A program made the position numbers and the translations under genes. A stretch of DNA of 54,387 nucleotides from a virus, in the IMG/VR virus record IMGVR_UViG_3300047550_003005, positions 1 through 54,387 of that record. The stretch is one strand, 5' to 3'. Shown here piece after piece: positions 49,909 through 54,387 of this stretch. The notes under the pieces were generated by a model. The model was not told the DNA's origin and ran no database searches. It saw only the letters and a program-made list of their open reading frames with translations. The first letter of the stretch is position 1, and each line of letters begins with the position of its first letter.

Positions 49909-50651
49909 ACCCCTTTGAAACCCACGGCATCAAGCACCTGTCGGCATCCAGCCTAAATTCATGGGTGATGGACCCCGCCCTGTGGGTGATGACACGCCTT
50001 GCCGGTAAACAAATCCCAGTGGGCTATGCCGCCCATCGCGGCACCGCCTCTGAATCCGGTATCGTGGCCGGGCTCCTGGAGCCTGAGCGCCCCATCGTGG
50101 AATGCCAGCAGATTGGCCTGGATGAATTCGATAAGCTCACCTACTCGGTCAAGGAAGCCAAGGCCCTGAAGGAACGCGCGGCCATCCCAGGCATCGTGGA
50201 GCAGGGCATCAAAAAGCTGCGCAAGGCAGGCATCCCCGATGAGGTTCAGTGCCGTATAGAGGTATCACTAAACGGCATTGACGTACCCTTCCTGGGCTTT
50301 GTGGACCTGGGCTGGACCCAGCATGGCATCCGCCTGGACATCAAATCCAAGCTCAAAATGCCAACCGACATTGAAATGCCCCACAAGCGGCAGGTCAGCC
50401 TCTACATCCACGACACCAATTACACTGGTCGGGTGGCCTATTTCACGCCGACACAAGAGATGGTGTTTGTGTTGGAGGACAATGCACGACATCTGGAGGA
50501 GTTGCGCCAGATCGCAATTCGGTTGCAGAATTTCCTGGCCCTGAGCAATGACCGTGAAAAACTCATCGCATCGGTGGTGCCAAATTACGCGAATTGGACC
50601 TGGGCTGACGCTTACACGCGCGGCGTGGGAAAAGAGACTTTCGGGGTCTGA
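49905..50651 (+). CDS. PD-(D/E)XK nuclease, RecB/Cas4-like exonuclease
   Basis: A 248-aa nuclease. The core motifs are in order: H44-R-G-T-A-x-E50 (motif I-type His and Glu), LGFVDLGW with D134, RLDIKSK with D145 and K147, and the conserved helix RQVSLYIHD (Q163, Y167). This is the PDDEXK_1 arrangement shared with RecB C-termini and Cas4. With the ssDNA-binding protein next door it likely processes DNA ends for recombination or replication. It has no Cys cluster, so it is not an iron-sulfur Cas4. Confidence 0.8.
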   Translation: MNPFETHGIKHLSASSLNSWVMDPALWVMTRLAGKQIPVGYAAHRGTASESGIVAGLLEPERPIVECQQIGLDEFDKLTYSVKEAKALKERAAIPGIVEQGIKKLRKAGIPDEVQCRIEVSLNGIDVPFLGFVDLGWTQHGIRLDIKSKLKMPTDIEMPHKRQVSLYIHDTNYTGRVAYFTPTQEMVFVLEDNARHLEELRQIAIRLQNFLALSNDREKLIASVVPNYANWTWADAYTRGVGKETFGV

Positions 50652-50681
50652 TCCCGAAATGCGGTGCAGCGCTTTCTGCAC
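50639..50681 (+). promoter_or_regulatory. Two consecutive hairpins before the ssDNA-binding gene
   Basis: TTTCGGG/CCCGAAA (50639-50645/50653-50659) spans the nuclease stop codon, and GTGCAG/CTGCAC (50664-50669/50676-50681) follows. They may limit read-through or mark a processing site that sets the SSB level apart from the nuclease. Confidence 0.4.
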
Positions 50682-50701
50682 ATGTGAAAACGGAGAATAC
50701 G

Positions 50702-51307
50702 ATGTCTACGCAAGCAACGATCAAAAGTGTCCGTCTGGCCTACATGCACCTCGCACAGCCCCATGCGGCTGCCGAAGGCGCTGAACCCAAGTATAGCGTT
50801 ACGATGATTATCCCGAAGGCCGACAAGGAACAGGTTGATACCCTCAAGAAGGCGATGGTAGCGGCCCGCGATTTGAAGTGGGGCGCCCAGGCACCTAAGG
50901 GGCTGCGCTCCCCGCTGCGTGATGGCGATGAAAAGGACGATGATGGCAATTTCATCCGTCCCGAAGAATTCCGCAACGCCTTCTATGTCAACGCTTCTTC
51001 CAAGCGCCCGGTGGATGTGAAAATCCTGATGGGTGGGAAGATCGTGAGCTGCCCGGAAGAACACATGGTTTCCGGGTATTATGGCAGCGTCCAGATCAAC
51101 CTCTATGGTTATGACGCCGCCGGTAATAAGGGCGTGTCAGCCGGTCTGAATGGGGTGCTGATCACAAAGCGTGGTGAGCCCCTGGGGCGCCGCCTGGAGT
51201 GGGATGAATCCGCCACCAAGGGCGCCGAAGACTTCGGCGGCAGCTTCGGTGCGGCTCCCAAGGGGAATGGGTTCGTTTCTTCTGACGATGAAATCCCTTT
51301 TAATTGA
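50702..51307 (+). CDS. DUF2815 ssDNA-binding protein
   Basis: A 201-aa protein of the DUF2815 family, distant relatives of T7 gp2.5-type single-strand DNA-binding proteins: IKSVRLAYMHLAQPHAAAEG, KYSVTMIIPKADKEQVDTL, SPLRDGDEKDDDGNF, YVNASSKRPVDV, and GYYGSVQINLYGYDAAGNKG, with an acidic C-terminus ending DEIPFN. That ending, like the SSB DDxIPF tail, is used to contact partner proteins. It coats ssDNA in replication and recombination. CGGAGAATACG precedes the ATG. Confidence 0.88.
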   Translation: MSTQATIKSVRLAYMHLAQPHAAAEGAEPKYSVTMIIPKADKEQVDTLKKAMVAARDLKWGAQAPKGLRSPLRDGDEKDDDGNFIRPEEFRNAFYVNASSKRPVDVKILMGGKIVSCPEEHMVSGYYGSVQINLYGYDAAGNKGVSAGLNGVLITKRGEPLGRRLEWDESATKGAEDFGGSFGAAPKGNGFVSSDDEIPFN

Positions 51308-51325
51308 GGCCGTCCTATGATAGCT

Positions 51326-51349
51326 TTGCTCCCACGCAAAAGGGAGCAA
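51326..51349 (+). promoter_or_regulatory. Hairpin sequestering the HNH ribosome binding site
   Basis: TTGCTCCC (51326-51333) pairs perfectly with GGGAGCAA (51342-51349). The 3' arm contains the GGGAG that must serve the GTG at 51354. The fold should hide the ribosome binding site and keep translation low. Confidence 0.65.
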
Positions 51350-51353
51350 CAGC

Positions 51354-51806
51354 GTGGACGGTCTAAAAAAGTGTTTTGCATGTGAAGCCGTTCTGCCGTT
51401 TTCGGATTTTTACAAACATCCGCGAACGGCAGACGGTTATCTCGGAAAATGCAAATCGTGCCAGCGCGAATCAATAAGGCGCAATAGGCTCGCAAATTTG
51501 GAAAGGTTTAGGGAATATGATCGTGAAAGAGCGCAAAATCCTGCGAGGAAAGTTGCTTCTTACAAAATCACACAAAAGTGGCGAACTGCTGATCCGAGGC
51601 GAATGCGCTGCCATAATGCAGTGGCCAGAGCGATCAAATCGGGCAGACTCCAAAAGCAACCCTGCGAATATTGTGGTGCCGTGAGGGCTTATGCGCATCA
51701 TGATAGTTATGACGAGCCATTGAATGTGATTTGGCTTTGTCAGCCCTGTCATAAGCAGCGCCACAAAGAGTTGGATGAGTTAAATCTGGGCGAAAATTGC
51801 CCGTAA
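51354..51806 (+). CDS. HNH homing-type endonuclease
   Basis: A 150-aa protein with two modules. The N-terminal zinc finger uses C7-x2-C10 and C33-x2-C36, with a SDFYKHPRTADGYLGKC phrase typical of such fingers. The HNH domain has C104-x2-C107, HHDSYDEPLNVIWLCQPC (His115/116, Asp117, Asn124, C129-x2-C132) and closing H133/H137. Free-standing HNH genes of this type move by cutting intronless or insert-free alleles. It splits the SSB and primase-helicase genes, is more AT-rich than they are, and starts with GTG behind an RBS-hiding hairpin. Confidence 0.85.
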   Translation: MDGLKKCFACEAVLPFSDFYKHPRTADGYLGKCKSCQRESIRRNRLANLERFREYDRERAQNPARKVASYKITQKWRTADPRRMRCHNAVARAIKSGRLQKQPCEYCGAVRAYAHHDSYDEPLNVIWLCQPCHKQRHKELDELNLGENCP

Positions 51807-51836
51807 CACCATTGATATTGAGATGAGGAGGGTTCC

Positions 51837-54047
51837 ATGGCCGAAATATCTGCATTCCCTGACAAGCTCAGGCCGAATGCTGACGCCATGTATGACGCCC
51901 TCTCTTTCTGGTTCAAGCTCTGCACAGAAGGCCAGTTAGAGATTGGGTGGCGTGATCCACAGACCAAGGCGTTGAATCGCTTTAAGCGCTTTGAGCTGGA
52001 TGAGATTGAAGAGCTTGTGACGTTTGCCACCGAGATCAACGCGATCTCGGGCTGCAATGTCTATTACCGGGTTTGCACCCTGAAAGACCTGCCCGGCCCC
52101 ACCACCGATGAACATTTTCTCCAAGCCCCAGGCGCGCACATCGACCACGACGATGCCGCCAGCGTGTCACGCCTGCGGAGCCATCCCCTGGAATTCAAGC
52201 CAGCCTATCTGGTTATCACCGGGCGCGATCCCGAAGTGCGCGGCCAGACCTTCTGGCCGGTAGCGGAGCCCATCACGGACTCGGCCATCGTGAGGGAGAT
52301 GAACAGCAGGCTGGCGCAGCATTTCGGGGGCGACCCTGCTGTGGTGAACCCCACCCGGCTGATGCGCGTCCCTGGCAGCATTGCGTGGCCGGTTAAGAAG
52401 GGCCGCACGCAAACCGAGATCACCCAGCTCCTGTGGCCTGCCGAACAGCGGTTGCAGCGGGTGGAAGCAGATGCCCTGCTGACCATGCTGCGGGCGCTGG
52501 AACAGCAAAAAACACTCCCTGAAGGCCCCCAAAATACCCCCCAAAATACCCCCGAAATCGTTTTGGGGGATAATTTGCATGAAACCTCCCCCCCAGGTTC
52601 CGATCAGTGGGCGCCGCCAGTGCGCCAGAATGCCCCGGTCAGTCAGCTTATTGACGCCACCAAGCAGGATGGCACTTGGCACAACAGCGTCCTGCGGCTG
52701 GTGGCAAGCTGGATCAATCGGGGGCTTTCAGACAAGGAAATCCACCTCTTCGCGCCAGCCCTGACGCGGCCCGGCTACACGGTCAGGCAGACGCACGAAG
52801 AAATTCAGAAGATGATCGAGGGGGCGCGGCAGAAGTGGAACCTGCCGGATCGTGACCCTTTTGCTGATGCCGCCCCGCCAGCCGAAAAGCAGGGCATCTG
52901 GACCGATGACAGTGACGACCTGGACGATATCCCTGAGCGGCCTTGGCTGGCCCCAGGCATCCTCCTGCGCGGCGCTGTGACCCTTCTGTCGGGCCAGGGC
53001 GCGGGCGGCAAATCCAGCTTCATCGTGGCCTTCACCACCTCCATGGCCGCAGGCGTTCAATTCGGGAAGATCACCCCCAAGCACAAATTCCGCAGCATCA
53101 ATTTCAATGTGGAAGACGACCGGGATGAACAGCGCCGCCGCTACGCAGCCTTCCTGGCGGCTTCCAGCCATATTGAGAGGTCAGCCATCAGGAACGTGAT
53201 CAGGGTAGGCCCAGAGGGCGTAGGAACCCTGTTCCAGCGTGATCCTGACACCGGGGTGGTGACACCCACCCAGGCCATGGAAGACCTGAAGAAGCTTGTC
53301 ATCGAAAACGACATCGACTGCGTGATTTTCGATCCCATGGCAGAGCTGCACAATGCTGAGGAGAACGACAACACCGCCATGCGTTCCATCCTGGCGGCCT
53401 TCCGGGGCTTCGCCAAGGAGACAAACGCCGGGGTGATGGTGCTGCACCATGATCGCAAAGGCGTGGGGGTTGCCGGTGATGTGGATCGCATGCGCGGGGC
53501 TTCGGCCCTCCAGGGTGCGGCCCGCATCGTGCTGACCCTTACCAGGATGACGGAAGAGGAAGCAGACGCCCTGGGCATCCCCCAGGAAGAACGCACCTCA
53601 TACATCCGCATCGACAACGCCAAGGCCAATTACACGAAATTGGGCGAGGCCATGTGGTACAAGCTGACCAGCCAGACCATCAGCAACGGGGAGAGCATTG
53701 GGGCCTGCCTGCCTTGGACCCCACCTGACCGCATCGCCTCCCTGACCGGGGAGATGAAGGTGGAAATCCTGCGGCTGATGTTGGAAGCAGGGCCAGCCAA
53801 ATGCCGGGCGCACCACCTCAGCAACGACTATGCCCCACGCTGGTTAAGCGAGATCGTAGGTGCCGATGAGAAGCTGATCAGGCAATATTTGGACGCTTGC
53901 ATCAAGGGCGGCGCAGTGACAATCGACAAGGATGTGATTGAGCCAGACACCCGCAGGCCCCGCCCTGCGTATGTGGTGAACAGGATCAAATTCTTGGAGA
54001 TGCAGCAGCCCGCGAGGCCCGTGGAGCCTGAAGAGGAGGGGTTTTGA
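51837..54047 (+). CDS. Primase-helicase-like AAA ATPase
   Basis: A 736-aa replication protein. Residues about 65-230 resemble plasmid/phage primase-polymerase domains (CNVYYRVCTL, PGAHIDHDDAAS, YLVITGRDPEVRGQTFWPV, VNPTRLMRVPGSIAWP). The C-terminal half is a RepA/DnaB-type ATPase (AAA_25): Walker A GQGAGGKSS at 386-394, SINFNVEDDRDEQRRR, Walker B CVIFDPMAEL near 495-504, VMVLHHDRKG sensor. The tail has a winged-helix look (EILRLMLEAGPAKCRAHHLS). It should open and prime DNA at the phage origin, perhaps the iteron region just downstream. Confidence 0.85.
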   Translation: MAEISAFPDKLRPNADAMYDALSFWFKLCTEGQLEIGWRDPQTKALNRFKRFELDEIEELVTFATEINAISGCNVYYRVCTLKDLPGPTTDEHFLQAPGAHIDHDDAASVSRLRSHPLEFKPAYLVITGRDPEVRGQTFWPVAEPITDSAIVREMNSRLAQHFGGDPAVVNPTRLMRVPGSIAWPVKKGRTQTEITQLLWPAEQRLQRVEADALLTMLRALEQQKTLPEGPQNTPQNTPEIVLGDNLHETSPPGSDQWAPPVRQNAPVSQLIDATKQDGTWHNSVLRLVASWINRGLSDKEIHLFAPALTRPGYTVRQTHEEIQKMIEGARQKWNLPDRDPFADAAPPAEKQGIWTDDSDDLDDIPERPWLAPGILLRGAVTLLSGQGAGGKSSFIVAFTTSMAAGVQFGKITPKHKFRSINFNVEDDRDEQRRRYAAFLAASSHIERSAIRNVIRVGPEGVGTLFQRDPDTGVVTPTQAMEDLKKLVIENDIDCVIFDPMAELHNAEENDNTAMRSILAAFRGFAKETNAGVMVLHHDRKGVGVAGDVDRMRGASALQGAARIVLTLTRMTEEEADALGIPQEERTSYIRIDNAKANYTKLGEAMWYKLTSQTISNGESIGACLPWTPPDRIASLTGEMKVEILRLMLEAGPAKCRAHHLSNDYAPRWLSEIVGADEKLIRQYLDACIKGGAVTIDKDVIEPDTRRPRPAYVVNRIKFLEMQQPARPVEPEEEGF

Positions 54048-54387
54048 TGCCTGCTCCAGTAACTGCTCCAGTAAATAAAATGGCCAGTTTACTGGAGCAT
54101 TTACTGGAGCAAGGCGAATTGCGTAATAACTGGAAACTGTCAAAAATGCTAAGATGCGGTGTTAAGAATTACTTTCAACCCATTGAAATGTATCATTCTG
54201 CTCCAGTAAATTTACTGGAGCAGGCTAAGTCATTGAAAACATTGGATGCTCCAGTAAAATCGCCCTATAGGGAAATCTGTTTACTGGAGCAAAAGGGGAT
54301 GAGGAGCTGCTCCAGTAAATCTACCTCACGGACTACTGGTTTCCGGGCAGAAAGCCTGCCCCGGAAAACACCAGTGAGGGGCAAAAT
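54047..54387 (+). CDS. Partial reading frame across the iteron region
   Basis: The ATG overlaps the ATPase stop (TGATG), and the frame is open for 113 codons to the window edge. If the molecule closes on itself it would run on to TAG at 29-31 (123 codons). The product (MPAPVTAPVNKMASLLEHLL...) repeats A-P-V and L-L-E-Q because eight of the nine 12-bp repeats are spaced in multiples of three. The middle (RNNWKLSKMLRCGVKNYFQP) is basic and compact. It may be a real gene or just a frame left open by the repeats. Confidence 0.45.
   Translation, partial: MPAPVTAPVNKMASLLEHLLEQGELRNNWKLSKMLRCGVKNYFQPIEMYHSAPVNLLEQAKSLKTLDAPVKSPYREICLLEQKGMRSCSSKSTSRTTGFRAESLPRKTPVRGK
54052..54319. repeat. Nine iteron-like 12-bp repeats in both orientations
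   Basis: TGCTCCAGTAAA occurs forward at 54052 (last base C), 54064, 54199, 54247 and 54308, and as TTTACTGGAGCA at 54088, 54100, 54211 and 54280. The copies at 54052/54064 and 54088/54100 are exactly adjacent in 12-bp steps, and 54199-54222 is a perfect 24-bp palindrome. An iteron origin or a protein-binding array downstream of the replication ATPase is the simplest reading. Confidence 0.85.
54335..54375. repeat. Imperfect long hairpin containing the right 29-nt repeat
   Basis: ACTGGTTTCCGGGCAG (54335-54350) pairs, with small bulges, with CTGCCCCGGAAAACACCAGT (54356-54375) round AAAG. The repeat copy 54347-54375 equals bases 1-29. It may be a terminator, a recombination site or part of an origin. 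Confidence 0.65.

Noticed and set aside
49905-50651. A Cas4 nuclease of a CRISPR system
   Set aside because: The Cys ligands for an iron-sulfur cluster are missing and the context is phage replication and recombination.
54052-54319. The 12-bp repeats as a CRISPR array
   Set aside because: The repeats are too short, occur in both orientations and at irregular spacing, and there are no cas genes.

Overview
The window reads as an essentially complete, tightly packed genome of a tailed bacteriophage (about 54 kb, about 75 genes). No stretch longer than about 210 bases lacks a gene, and no rRNA, tRNA, insertion sequence or CRISPR array was seen. A 29-nt direct repeat (1-29 and 54347-54375) and an open reading frame running off the right edge, which would end at a stop at 29-31 if the ends were joined, suggest a circular or circularly permuted molecule. 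A GapR-like (DUF2312) gene, a GTA-type three-helix holin, a GH108 endolysin and the GC-rich base composition point to an alphaproteobacterial host; this is inference. Head-tail genes resembling P22 gp4 and gp10, with no tape measure, tail tube or sheath gene, point to a short-tailed (podovirus-like) virion.

Layout. (1) 123-5357, rightward: small early genes, including a GapR-like protein, a RuvC-like resolvase, a small HTH protein and a GT32-type glycosyltransferase. (2) 5491-44293, rightward: terminase small and large subunits, portal, a giant mosaic 'polyvalent' protein with an ADP-ribosyltransferase-like domain, a KKGGR-repeat virion protein, a GroES-like co-chaperonin, scaffold, a decoration-like protein and major capsid protein. 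These are followed by small basic proteins, connectors, a collagen-like fibre, a methyltransferase-glycosyltransferase-TPR fusion, holin, the gp10-like tail hub, a GNAT acetyltransferase, a 1598-aa protein carrying two S74 chaperone-protease domains and a transglycosylase, an internal virion protein, a second fibre and the endolysin. (3) 48971-44290, leftward: about 16 short genes joined by ATGA-type overlaps, including a secreted SleB-like hydrolase, a MarR-like and an XRE-like regulator. (4) 49124-49433: a divergent control region with a leftward gene, a palindromic operator and a Cro-like rightward gene. (5) 49433-54387, rightward: replication module with PD-(D/E)XK nuclease, DUF2815 ssDNA-binding protein, an HNH endonuclease gene with a hairpin over its ribosome binding site, a primase/helicase-like ATPase, and then nine 12-bp iteron-like repeats in both orientations.

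How it fits together. The divergent promoters at 49.0-49.4 kb look like a genetic switch. Rightward transcription gives the replication proteins, which may act on the iteron region at 54.05-54.32 kb. Further promoters at 2.8 and 5.5 kb share a TCGCA-containing operator-like element with the leftward promoter at 49.03 kb, suggesting one regulator coordinates them. No integrase, transposase or DNA polymerase is visible, so replication should use host polymerase. If the phage is temperate it would more likely persist as an episome than by integration. Statements about function rest on motif reading only; no database search was possible.
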